Below are positions 1 to 8,440 of a stretch of DNA of 64,000 bases, one piece after another (position 1 is the first letter of the stretch; each line of letters starts with the position of its first letter). This DNA comes from an uncultured Alphaproteobacteria bacterium (GTDB lineage: Bacteria; Pseudomonadota; Alphaproteobacteria; HIMB59; GCA-002718135). The stretch lies in assembly GCA_902623255.1 (NCBI GenBank), contig CACNSY010000005.1, positions 1 through 64,000 on the forward strand. The letters are read 5' to 3'. The notes beneath the pieces were generated by a model. That model was not told where the DNA came from. It did not search any database and saw only the letters and a list, made by a program, of their open reading frames with translations. Both the position numbers and the translations under genes were made by a program.

Positions 1-150
1 TTAGTAGTAGCTGGCATAGTTCTAAATTATTTTAGTGGTTCTGTTATTTATACTGCTTTTAGTGGCATGCTTGATCAAATTGGTGGATTGATTAGTGGAG
101 CAATTTTAATTCTTTTATATTTTTCACCAATTAAAAATAACTTTAGATAA
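1..150 (+). CDS. C-terminal end of a truncated membrane protein
   Basis: Frame 1 is open from the window edge to a TAA at 148-150 and gives 49 residues. These include a Gly- and Ile-rich hydrophobic segment (GGLISGAILILLYF) followed by a short basic tail (KNNFR). This looks like the last membrane helix of a transporter-type protein, with the tail probably on the cytoplasmic side. The start and most of the gene lie outside the window, so I cannot name the family. Confidence 0.6.
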   Translation, partial: LVVAGIVLNYFSGSVIYTAFSGMLDQIGGLISGAILILLYFSPIKNNFR

Positions 151-268
151 AAAATAACTTAGTTTTCTGCAATCAAATCAATATTTATGTATTTTTTAAC
201 AAAAATTAGTTAGAATATATAAATAGGTTGGTCAAAACCCTTGTAAAAAAAAGACCATAAATTTAATT

Positions 269-661
269 ATGGTAAGAACATTAGCTAAAATTATTATTGG
301 TTTATTAAGCATATGGGCATTAGTATTTATAATTGCAGAGATTATGGGTGTAACTATCTATTTTCCATTCACTATAGTTGAAAAACAAGAAGTACCATAT
401 CATAGGATTACTTCAGTCAGATTAGCTGTTTTTCTAACTTTTGCATACTTTGGTTTTAGATATCTTTTCTTTCAATCAGAAAAACTTTATCCTATTCAGT
501 TTTTAGAAACTTATATAAAATCTTTAACAATTTGTTGTTTATTTGTTTTCTACACCAGTCAAGTTGAATTTAGAGAATACTATTTTGTTTTTTTCTTATT
601 TATAGTTTCATTAATCTTACATTTTGCATCAAGAAAAAAAATTAGAAGTTATTTTAATTAA
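269..661 (+). CDS. Small membrane protein, unknown function
   Basis: The 130-residue product is mostly hydrophobic, with about four predicted membrane segments near residues 8-28, 50-68, 82-97 and 103-120. A basic tail (ASRKKIRSYFN) is probably cytoplasmic. I recognise no catalytic motif or family. The gene starts with ATG and has no strong Shine-Dalgarno sequence. It converges on the next gene, and a 7-bp stem-loop lies between them. It is probably real because the reading frame is long for such AT-rich DNA and the segments have normal membrane-protein composition. Confidence 0.7.
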   Translation: MVRTLAKIIIGLLSIWALVFIIAEIMGVTIYFPFTIVEKQEVPYHRITSVRLAVFLTFAYFGFRYLFFQSEKLYPIQFLETYIKSLTICCLFVFYTSQVEFREYYFVFFLFIVSLILHFASRKKIRSYFN

Positions 662-663
662 AA

Positions 664-685
664 CAAGCGGCTATTACACCGCTTG
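664..685 (-). terminator. Stem-loop between convergent genes
   Basis: A perfect 7-bp stem (CAAGCGG / CCGCTTG) with an 8-base loop sits between the stop codons of two convergent genes. Read on the minus strand it is followed by TTTT, which fits a weak intrinsic terminator for the 696-1127 gene. It may also serve the plus-strand gene, although no T-run follows it in that direction. Confidence 0.6.
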
Positions 686-695
686 CTAATCAATA

Positions 696-1127
696 TTAAT
701 AAGCCTCAAACATCGTTCTAAGAATAATTAAAATCAGTCCAACTAATGGAAACATTACACCTCTAATATTAGGGGTTATACCGTAGTTGTTTACAAGATT
801 AAAATATCTAACAACAGAGCTAATTAAAGCTATTGCCATAAGCATAAATAAGAATGAGTACCAAAATTTATATTGTACTACATTTTCATCGTAAGTATTT
901 CCTGTAACATCAAAAGTTAACAATATAGACATTAATAACATTGTTAAAAAAACTGCACCTAAAGGACCTCTAAATACTAATTTAGGCTCCTCATTGGAAA
1001 AACCTAATTCATTAAAAAATTTGTCATTAAAATAAAACTGATAAATAATAAATAAATTAAAAAGCATGAATAAAACATGGAATGTAAATGCCATTGTTCC
1101 TCCAGCTTCAAGAATATATTCAGCCAT
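696..1127 (-). CDS. Four-helix membrane protein, unknown function
   Basis: The 143-residue protein has about four predicted membrane segments and no signal peptide. AGGAGAT lies just ahead of the ATG. Size and topology resemble the two small membrane proteins at 36429-37276, but I see little clear sequence identity, so a common family is only a guess. I see no metal or cofactor motif. The gene stands alone on the minus strand, divergent from the SDR gene. Confidence 0.75.
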   Translation of the reverse strand: MAEYILEAGGTMAFTFHVLFMLFNLFIIYQFYFNDKFFNELGFSNEEPKLVFRGPLGAVFLTMLLMSILLTFDVTGNTYDENVVQYKFWYSFLFMLMAIALISSVVRYFNLVNNYGITPNIRGVMFPLVGLILIILRTMFEAY

Positions 1128-1202
1128 AAAAATCTCCTATTTTATAAATAATTATCAAATTTTTAATGATTCTTTATAAAAAAATTATTAAAGTAATTTA
1201 AA

Positions 1203-2057
1203 ATGAAAAATATATTAGTTACAGGTGGTTCGGGTAAAGCGGGAAGAGCAACAATAAATTTACTATTAAAAAAAAACTATAATGTGTTTAATGTAGATTT
1301 AGCTAATAATTCAGAATTGGATGTCCCTTTTTCTAAAGTTAATTTAGAAAATTTTGGTGATGCAATGGAGTCTGTATCTGAAATAGATGACCGTATTAAT
1401 GGAATTGATGCAATTATTCATCAAGCAGCTATTCCTGCACCAGGTTTAGAAACCAATCATAAAACTTTTAGAATGAATACTCTGAGTACTTACAATATTT
1501 TTCAGGCAGCTAAAGTTTTAAAAATAAATAATATTGTATGGGCTTCAAGTGAAACTGTTCTTGGTTTACCTTTTGACACATATCCGCCATATGTCCCAGT
1601 TGATGAAGAATATTATCCTCGTCCTGAATCTAGCTATTCCTTATCAAAGGTAATGGGTGAAGAAATGGCTAGACAATATTGCAGGAGAAATCCTGAAATG
1701 AAAATATTTGGACTTCGCTACTCAAATATAATGGAAGAGAAAGATTACAAACAATTTCAATCATTCCAAAAAGATCCGTTCTTAAGAAAATGGAATTTTT
1801 GGGGATATATTGACGCTAGAGATGTAGCTCAAGCTTGTTTATTAGCAATGGAAAGTAAATTAAAAGGTGCTGAGAATTTTATTATAGCCGCTGATGATAC
1901 TGTTATGGAAGAAGATAATAAATCTCTTCTTGATAAAGTATTTCCAAATATTCAAATTAAAGGTGAAATTGGAAAAAATAAAACATTGCTAAGTAATGAT
2001 AAAGCTAAAAAAATTTTAGGATTTAAACCAGAATATTCTTGGAAAAATATTAATTAA
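1203..2057 (+). CDS. NAD(P)-dependent epimerase/dehydratase (extended SDR)
   Basis: The 284-residue protein starts with the Rossmann motif TGGSGKAG (residues 7-14). It carries the SDR catalytic pair in YSLSK (around residue 145), with a Ser-rich segment (WASSE) upstream as the third catalytic position. This is the extended SDR family, which acts on nucleotide sugars, uronates or sugar lactones; the exact substrate is not readable. It converges on the GH32/68-like gene, and the two stop codons overlap by 4 bases. Its position beside sugar genes suggests a role in sugar or sugar-acid conversion in the cytoplasm. Confidence 0.85.
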   Translation: MKNILVTGGSGKAGRATINLLLKKNYNVFNVDLANNSELDVPFSKVNLENFGDAMESVSEIDDRINGIDAIIHQAAIPAPGLETNHKTFRMNTLSTYNIFQAAKVLKINNIVWASSETVLGLPFDTYPPYVPVDEEYYPRPESSYSLSKVMGEEMARQYCRRNPEMKIFGLRYSNIMEEKDYKQFQSFQKDPFLRKWNFWGYIDARDVAQACLLAMESKLKGAENFIIAADDTVMEEDNKSLLDKVFPNIQIKGEIGKNKTLLSNDKAKKILGFKPEYSWKNIN

Positions 2058-3016
2058 ATTTCCAAACTCATTAAACCATTTTTATCAAAACTAATTGGAA
2101 TTGGATTTGATATTTCTCCAATAAAATTACCATTTTGATCATCATGCAAAAAAGCCATAAAGAAAAATTTATTATCTTTTTCAATAACTCTACCTGCATA
2201 AAGTTCTATTTCAGAACTTGTTGTAAAGTAGGGGCCTGGTGCCAGATTCCATGGACCTTCAAATTTATCTGCAATTAAATAATGGGTTCCTCGCTTATTT
2301 GGCCCATTATAATTTTTTTTGAATTCATTCGACCAATCTTCGGGATGATTGCAAAATAAACAATACCATTTATTTTTAACTTTAAATATTTGAGGAACTT
2401 CTAACTGACTAAATAATCCTCCAAATAAAGGTTGAATAGATTTCCATTCAAAAAGGTCATTTGATTCAGCCATTCCAATTACACCACACTGATAAGGATC
2501 ATTGTGGATTGATGCTCTAGCAGTGTATGCCATTATAAATTTATTTTCATAAGGATGCTTCATTACCCATGGATCACGCATAGCACGATCTTGCCAATAA
2601 TTATCACTCTCTAACTCTTGGTAAATATTTTTATCTAAATCGAGAGCCAATCCATTTCCATATCTATTAAAAGAATAGGGTGTGTCACCTATTGCATGAC
2701 CAATTCTTTGTTTACTGCCATTTTCCTTTTTATTTCTACCTGTATAAAAGTAGTGCCATATATTTTGATTTTTAATTATTGACCCTGTCCAAGTTGTATA
2801 ATCATCAAAATTTTCATTTTTAGAAGAAGTAAATACTGTACCATGATATTCCCAATTAATTAAATCTTTTGAGGTAGCTAATCCATGAGTAACATTATTA
2901 TGCCTAAGATCTGGATCTTTTAGAGATTTATCAGCTTGAAGAAAATAACAATACCAAATATCGTTATCATAACTGATCCAAAAATCCCAAAGCCATTTTT
3001 CTTTAAGTTTTATCAA
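2054..3016 (-). CDS. Five-bladed propeller glycoside hydrolase, GH32/GH68-like
   Basis: The 320-residue protein has the three acidic sites expected of clan GH-J enzymes: WDFW near the N-terminus (nucleophile Asp), MRDPW (the RDP transition-state Asp) and QLEVPQ (acid/base Glu). It also has the DPDLRH and SKDLINWE segments typical of this group. There is no signal peptide, so it should act in the cytoplasm on an imported fructoside or similar glycoside. The start is TTG, one base after the upstream stop (TAA-A-TTG), which suggests translational coupling to the PQQ-dehydrogenase-like gene. GH43 is the main alternative. Confidence 0.8.
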   Translation of the reverse strand: MIKLKEKWLWDFWISYDNDIWYCYFLQADKSLKDPDLRHNNVTHGLATSKDLINWEYHGTVFTSSKNENFDDYTTWTGSIIKNQNIWHYFYTGRNKKENGSKQRIGHAIGDTPYSFNRYGNGLALDLDKNIYQELESDNYWQDRAMRDPWVMKHPYENKFIMAYTARASIHNDPYQCGVIGMAESNDLFEWKSIQPLFGGLFSQLEVPQIFKVKNKWYCLFCNHPEDWSNEFKKNYNGPNKRGTHYLIADKFEGPWNLAPGPYFTTSSEIELYAGRVIEKDNKFFFMAFLHDDQNGNFIGEISNPIPISFDKNGLMSLEI

Positions 3017-3017
3017 T

Positions 3018-4643
3018 TTAATTAAAAGAGATTTCTGCTAAAGAAGCAGTATCTTCCAAGTATAAATATAATTTATCATTGTAATAAATCATATCCCTTA
3101 TTCTTTCACCGATATCTAATTTTTTTACAATATTAAAATTATTATCTTTGTTATTATTATAGTATTCAAAAAAATATAAAGAATGGGCTTTTAAAGACGC
3201 TACAACATATTGATTCTCATTATTTAAACCAATAATTTGAGAAATTCCTATTGATGGATTGAAATATTTTAAAGGTTCTATAAATCCATATTCAGAATGT
3301 GATTTATGTAGTGGATATTTTTCATATTTATTTTTATTTTCAGGTGCATTTTTACCTCCATAATGTTCTCCATAAGATGAAATGGCCCAACCAAAATTTT
3401 GTATAGTATTATTATTAAGTTTAATAACATTAATTTCATCTCCACCTTGAGGTCCATGTTCTGCTTCTAAAAGAAAATTTTCTTCTTCATTATAAAAAAG
3501 ACCTTGAGGATTTCTATGCCCCATACTTATAACTTCATAATTTTTATTTTTCTTATTAAATCTGATGACTTTACCGAAGATGCTATTTTCCATTTGCGAT
3601 CTATATCGACTTCTAAAATCACCTATGGAAAATAAAAGTGTTTCATTATTTAAATTAATTATTCTTCCACCTGATTGATGCGCATTATACTCATCATCAA
3701 TATTATCATATTCATTCACACATTCTTCAGATGTAAATAAAGTTGTAAAATGTATATACACATAATTCATTTTTCCAGAAAGCAAGCTAGTATTCCAACA
3801 ATTTTCTTTAACTTCTTTTGTATAGGAGACATAAATATCTCCATCAAAGATTTCTACATCTTTTATTGAGTACCAACCTCCTTTTAACCATGAGTATTTA
3901 GGATCATCGAAGTGTCTTGATTTTTTAAATTGCTCAATATCAATAAAATTATTAAGATTATTCTGTATCTGTTTAAGAGATATTCCAAATTTTGGTTTAT
4001 TTAATGGTTTTTTGGAATATCCAATAACACCACTAGAAGAAACCAGAATTAGATTATCATCATAAATATCTAAATAACCACTTCCAGGAGTCGTATTAGT
4101 TATTCCATAGAGTAAAGTATCACCAATAGGAGTATAAAATTTGACACTTAAATTATCATCATAAATATTGAAGCGTCCATCATAACCATAATTTAAATCT
4201 TTTCCTTGTTCTTTAAACATCATATCGAATTCAGAGGGATCAATTGTTTTAAAAATTTGATTAAAAGTTATTTGATTTTGTTCTAATTTTTTCAAATTAT
4301 TATTAAGATTATCATTCAAGTTATTAAATGCATTGACAAATATTTCTTTATCTCCGCTAATTAATATTTTTTGTTTATCTAATTCCTTTATTTTTTCTTC
4401 TAGATCATTAATATTTGTTTCATCAACTTGAACCGTAGCTTCTAAGTTCTGTTTGTTTATATTTTCATATTGTTTAATCTTCTTTTCTAAATTTCCAATG
4501 TTTTTGAATGGGACTAAATATTGATAAGCAAATTCTCTAAATTCTTTTCCTAGACTATTTGTAACAAAAGAAAAATCTAATAACAAATTTAATGAAAGAA
4601 CTAAAATTAAAATAATAACAGATATTTTTTTTAAATTTAGCAA
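3018..4643 (-). CDS. Membrane-anchored PQQ-type sugar dehydrogenase-like protein (copy 2)
   Basis: The catalytic domain matches soluble glucose dehydrogenase (GSDH): HQSGGRI with a following IGD (catalytic His and nearby Asp), GHRNPQG (PQQ-binding Arg-Asn), EHGPQGGDEIN (Ca/PQQ loop) and a YGEHYGG segment. The N-terminus has one membrane anchor, then about 100 residues rich in Lys, Glu and Asn that look like a coiled coil, so the propeller is probably periplasmic. I chose the TTG at 4643 because the N-terminus then aligns without gaps to the tandem paralogue and lies one base after its stop; a TTG at 4667 is also possible. PQQ synthesis genes are not in the window. Confidence 0.8.
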   Translation of the reverse strand: MLNLKKISVIILILVLSLNLLLDFSFVTNSLGKEFREFAYQYLVPFKNIGNLEKKIKQYENINKQNLEATVQVDETNINDLEEKIKELDKQKILISGDKEIFVNAFNNLNDNLNNNLKKLEQNQITFNQIFKTIDPSEFDMMFKEQGKDLNYGYDGRFNIYDDNLSVKFYTPIGDTLLYGITNTTPGSGYLDIYDDNLILVSSSGVIGYSKKPLNKPKFGISLKQIQNNLNNFIDIEQFKKSRHFDDPKYSWLKGGWYSIKDVEIFDGDIYVSYTKEVKENCWNTSLLSGKMNYVYIHFTTLFTSEECVNEYDNIDDEYNAHQSGGRIINLNNETLLFSIGDFRSRYRSQMENSIFGKVIRFNKKNKNYEVISMGHRNPQGLFYNEEENFLLEAEHGPQGGDEINVIKLNNNTIQNFGWAISSYGEHYGGKNAPENKNKYEKYPLHKSHSEYGFIEPLKYFNPSIGISQIIGLNNENQYVVASLKAHSLYFFEYYNNNKDNNFNIVKKLDIGERIRDMIYYNDKLYLYLEDTASLAEISFN

Positions 4644-4644
4644 T

Positions 4645-6195
4645 TTAATTAATATATACTTCTGCAATAGATGCTGTATCTTCTAAATATAAATATAATT
4701 TATCATTGTAATAAATCATATCTCTAATTCTTTCACCAATGTGAACTCTTTCAATTTTTATATTTTCAGCATTACCATTACTTACTTTATTTGGAGTATT
4801 TATTTTTTTATCATTGTAATCATATTCAAAAAAATAAAGAGACTCGTCTTTCATTGAAGCTACAACGTAGCTATTATCTTTATCTAAGCCAACTATTTGA
4901 GAAATACCAATAGATGGATTAAAATAAATAACAGGTTCAATAAAATTATATTCAGAGTGAGATTTATGTAGTGGATACTTTAAGTATTTTTTTTTGTTAA
5001 AGGAGGCATTTTTCCCACCATAATGTTCGCCGTATGAAGAAATAGCCCATCCATAATTAGGGATTTTATCATTATTAAATTCTATTAAATTAATTTCATC
5101 ACCACCTTCTGGACCGTGCTCTGCTTCTAATAAGAAATCATTATTTTTATTATAATATAAACCTTGAGGGTTTCTGTGCCCCATACTGACAACTTTGTAA
5201 TCATTAGTATATTTATTTATTTCAATAATTTTACTAAATAAACTATCTTCTTTTTGAGCTCTAAATCTACTTCTAAAATCACCAGTAGAAAAAAGTAGAT
5301 TGTTATCATCTACATTAATTATTCGTCCCCCTGATTGATGGGCATTAAATTCACCATCAATGTTATCATAAAAATGAACACATTCATCAGATGTAAAAAG
5401 AATATCAAATATAATAAGTTCATAATTTATTTTCCCATGTAATAAACTTGTATTCCAACAATTTTCTTTAACCTCTCTTGTATAAGAGACATAAATTTGA
5501 TCTTTATAAATATTAATATCTTTTATTGAGAACCAACCTCCTTGTAACCAATCAAAATCATGAACTCTTGATTTTTTAAATTGCTCTTCGCCTATGAATT
5601 TATCAATATTTGTTTTAATTTGTTTAAAATGTAAATCTTTTTTTATGTTTTGAATTTGATTATTTGAATAAGCTAAAATACCACTAGCTGATATTAGGAT
5701 TAAATTATCTTCATATATTTCCAAATAACCACTTCCAGGAAGGTTATTAGATATACCATATAATAATATATTATTTAGAGGACTAAAAATTCTAGTCCGA
5801 ATTTTATTATTAGCAAAGCTCTGCTCAGGATTAATTGAATATTCTAAATTGCTGTTATTTTTTTTGATGTTCATATCAAATTCATAAGGATCAAATTGCT
5901 CTAAAATTGTATATAATAATTCTGAGTCATTTTTAGTTTCAATATTTTCTTCATATAAATCATTATAAGCTTCCTCAAATAATTCTTTTTGTCCTCTAAA
6001 TTGATTGCGTTCTTTTTTAAGATCTTTGATTTCAGATTTTAAATTTATCGAATTTTTATGAAATAAAATATACTTATAAACAAAGTCATTTAAATTATTA
6101 TTAATTTGCTTATTTATATATGCGAAATCGAATAAAAAATTAAAAGAAAGAAAGCTGAATATTAAAATTACAACAAAATTTATAAAAATTTTCAT
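4645..6195 (-). CDS. Membrane-anchored PQQ-type sugar dehydrogenase-like protein (copy 1)
   Basis: This 516-residue paralogue of the next gene has the same layout: an N-terminal membrane anchor (residues about 4-22), a charged coiled-coil stretch to about residue 85, then a GSDH beta-propeller. The key segments HQSGGRI/TGD, GHRNPQG and EHGPEGGDEIN are all kept. Such enzymes oxidise sugars to lactones and pass electrons to a quinone or cytochrome. A local insertion near residue 470 (NGNAENIKIE) is absent in copy 2. The start is ATG. It is probably in one transcript with the downstream copy and the GH32/68-like gene. Confidence 0.8.
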   Translation of the reverse strand: MKIFINFVVILIFSFLSFNFLFDFAYINKQINNNLNDFVYKYILFHKNSINLKSEIKDLKKERNQFRGQKELFEEAYNDLYEENIETKNDSELLYTILEQFDPYEFDMNIKKNNSNLEYSINPEQSFANNKIRTRIFSPLNNILLYGISNNLPGSGYLEIYEDNLILISASGILAYSNNQIQNIKKDLHFKQIKTNIDKFIGEEQFKKSRVHDFDWLQGGWFSIKDINIYKDQIYVSYTREVKENCWNTSLLHGKINYELIIFDILFTSDECVHFYDNIDGEFNAHQSGGRIINVDDNNLLFSTGDFRSRFRAQKEDSLFSKIIEINKYTNDYKVVSMGHRNPQGLYYNKNNDFLLEAEHGPEGGDEINLIEFNNDKIPNYGWAISSYGEHYGGKNASFNKKKYLKYPLHKSHSEYNFIEPVIYFNPSIGISQIVGLDKDNSYVVASMKDESLYFFEYDYNDKKINTPNKVSNGNAENIKIERVHIGERIRDMIYYNDKLYLYLEDTASIAEVYIN

Positions 6196-6236
6196 TCAAA
6201 AAAATTATCAAAAAATAAAACTATTTTCAATATCTT

Positions 6237-7160
6237 TTAATAATTAACTTGGTTTTTTAATTTATTTGAATTTAAAAAATCTGATATATTTTGAGAGCTT
6301 ACTATAGCCATTTTTTCTCTTGTATCCAAAGTACCACTTCCATTATGAGGAGATAATAAAACATTATTTAATTTTAAAAATTTATTATTAATTTTTGGTT
6401 CCATTTTAAACACATCTAGTGCTGCACCGCCTATTAAATTTTTTTTCAAAACATCTAATAAATGTAATTCATTAATTACAGATCCTCTTGAAACATTTAC
6501 TATTATTGAAGTATTTTTCATAAGTTTTAATATACTTTTATTTATTAGGTGTTTTGTTTTACTGCCACCAATACATGTAATTACCATTACATCAATTAAA
6601 CTAGCCATATCTTTCAAATTTTTGAAATATGTAAAATTCAAATTTTTTTTATTTGGGCCATAGTAAACAATTTTCATAGAAAGAGATTTTGCTCGTTTAG
6701 CAAATGCTTTACCAATTTCACCCATGCCCACAATTCCAACCGTTTTGTTAGTAAGGCTGTTTGTCAGATCAAAAGGTTTCTTATTCCATTTTTTTTGCAA
6801 AATAAAATTATGAGCTTCATTTATTTTTCTTGATAAAGTAATCATAAGACCAAGCGCTAAATCAGCAACATCATCAGTAAGAACTTTAGGAGTATTTGTT
6901 ATAACTATTTTATTATTTTTACAATAATTCAGATCTACATTATCAAATCCAATACCAAATACTGAAACTATTTTTAGATTTTTAAATTTTTTAAGAAATT
7001 TTTTATCAGTTTTAAAGCCACCAGTGACAACAATTCCTTGGTATTTACTAAATTCAATTTTGTTATCTAATTTCCATAAACAATCAACACTAAAATCTTT
7101 TTTATAAACATGCAGAAATTGTTTTATTAAAACATCAGTAATTAAAATATTATATTTCAT
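6237..7160 (-). CDS. D-isomer-specific 2-hydroxyacid dehydrogenase
   Basis: The 307-residue protein has the NAD-binding GMGEIG motif and the three catalytic residues of the family: Arg in SRGSV, Glu in KMEPK and His in SPHNGS. It interconverts a D-2-hydroxyacid and its 2-oxoacid in the cytoplasm. The family covers glyoxylate/hydroxypyruvate reductases and sugar-acid dehydrogenases, and I cannot choose between them. It follows the aldo/keto reductase gene by 6 bases and precedes the PQQ-dehydrogenase pair, so a role in handling oxidised sugar products is plausible. Confidence 0.88.
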   Translation of the reverse strand: MKYNILITDVLIKQFLHVYKKDFSVDCLWKLDNKIEFSKYQGIVVTGGFKTDKKFLKKFKNLKIVSVFGIGFDNVDLNYCKNNKIVITNTPKVLTDDVADLALGLMITLSRKINEAHNFILQKKWNKKPFDLTNSLTNKTVGIVGMGEIGKAFAKRAKSLSMKIVYYGPNKKNLNFTYFKNLKDMASLIDVMVITCIGGSKTKHLINKSILKLMKNTSIIVNVSRGSVINELHLLDVLKKNLIGGAALDVFKMEPKINNKFLKLNNVLLSPHNGSGTLDTREKMAIVSSQNISDFLNSNKLKNQVNY

Positions 7161-7166
7161 TAAATA

Positions 7167-8195
7167 TCAATCTGTACTTGATTTAGCCCATAGATTAATT
7201 TTTTCTTCTTTTGCATATTTGTCAATATTTTTTAATTCAGAATTACTAAAAGTTAGATTATTTTGACTATCTAAACATTCATCTAATTGTCTAACAGTTC
7301 TTGCGCCAATTAGAGCTGATGTCATAGTTGGATGACGAAGTATCCAGGAAAGGGCCAATTGAGGTAATGTTTGTCCTCTTCTATTTGCAATTTTTGTTAA
7401 TTCTTTAATTTTAATTAAATAACTTTTTGTAATCATTTTTTTATCTAGAGATGAATTATCAGAAATTCTTGATACTTTAGGGATAGTTTTTAAATATTTT
7501 CCCGATAGCATTCCTTGAGCAAGAGGAGAGAACGCAATACATCCTATGCCTAATTTTTTTAATGTAATTAACAAATCTTTTTCCACCCATCTATTAATCA
7601 TGGAGTAGGATGGTTGATGAATTAAACAACTAACCCCTCTGTCTTTTAATAACTTGTTCATTTTAATTGTTTGTTTTGAGCTATATGATGAAATTCCAAC
7701 GTATAAAGCCTTACCACTTCTAATTGATTGAGCTAATGCATCTGCTGTCTCTTCTAATGGTGTTAATGGATCAAAACGATGAGAATAAAATATATCTACA
7801 TATTCTAGCTTCATTCTTTTTAAACTCTGATCAAGACTTGCAGTTAAGTATTTTTTTGAACCCCATTCTCCGTATGGCCCAGGCCACATGTCGTAACCAG
7901 CTTTAGTTGATATAATCAATTCATCTCTATATTTATTTAAATCTGAATTCATTACTTTACCAAAATTAGCTTCTGCAGAACCGTAAGGTGGTCCGTAATT
8001 ATTAGCCAAATCAAAATGTGTTACACCTCTATCAAATGCTCTGAAAAGCATTTTTTTTGATTCATTAGACATAGATTTTTTACCACCAAAATTATGCCAT
8101 AGACCAAGTGTAATAGGGGGTAAAAGTAAGCCACTATTTCCACATCTTCTGTAGACTAATTTTTGATATCTTTTTGTGTTGGCTTTGTACGACAT
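7167..8195 (-). CDS. Aldo/keto reductase, YghZ-like
   Basis: The 342-residue TIM-barrel protein has the catalytic tetrad of the family: Asp in FDLANN, Tyr in NNYGPPYG, Lys in STKAGY and His in YSHRFD. The segment MWPGPYGEWGSKKYL is characteristic of the YghZ group (L-glyceraldehyde 3-phosphate reductase, related to Kv beta subunits). It reduces aldehydes with NADPH in the cytoplasm. It is the first gene of the minus-strand run down to 2054, and its promoter lies in the short divergent gap before the small plus-strand membrane protein. Confidence 0.88.
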   Translation of the reverse strand: MSYKANTKRYQKLVYRRCGNSGLLLPPITLGLWHNFGGKKSMSNESKKMLFRAFDRGVTHFDLANNYGPPYGSAEANFGKVMNSDLNKYRDELIISTKAGYDMWPGPYGEWGSKKYLTASLDQSLKRMKLEYVDIFYSHRFDPLTPLEETADALAQSIRSGKALYVGISSYSSKQTIKMNKLLKDRGVSCLIHQPSYSMINRWVEKDLLITLKKLGIGCIAFSPLAQGMLSGKYLKTIPKVSRISDNSSLDKKMITKSYLIKIKELTKIANRRGQTLPQLALSWILRHPTMTSALIGARTVRQLDECLDSQNNLTFSNSELKNIDKYAKEEKINLWAKSSTD

Positions 8196-8244
8196 ACTTA
8201 AAAATAATTATTAATTATAATATAATAATATATAAATTAAATAA

Positions 8245-8424
8245 ATGAATGAGTTACAATGGTATGCTTATCTTGGAGGGTTTGTAGCATTTGCAATTGG
8301 ATGCTACGTATATTATCTTTCTAGAAATAAAGAACTGAATGATCAGCAGATTAAAAATAGAAAAAGAGTTATGAATTTTTTTTTAATAATAGCTTTAGTT
8401 TGCGTGGGTTATTCATGGTTATAA
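8245..8424 (+). CDS. 59-residue membrane protein, unknown
   Basis: An open frame from ATG 8245 to TAA 8424 encodes 59 residues with two hydrophobic segments (about residues 6-24 and 43-58). They are separated by a charged loop with NKELNDQQIKNRKR, giving a helical-hairpin topology. It sits alone between the divergent aldo/keto reductase and the kinase gene, which starts 17 bases after its stop, so it may be co-transcribed with the kinase. No family is recognised. Composition and position support a real small gene. Confidence 0.6.
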   Translation: MNELQWYAYLGGFVAFAIGCYVYYLSRNKELNDQQIKNRKRVMNFFLIIALVCVGYSWL

Positions 8425-8440
8425 ATTTAAGAGATAACTT

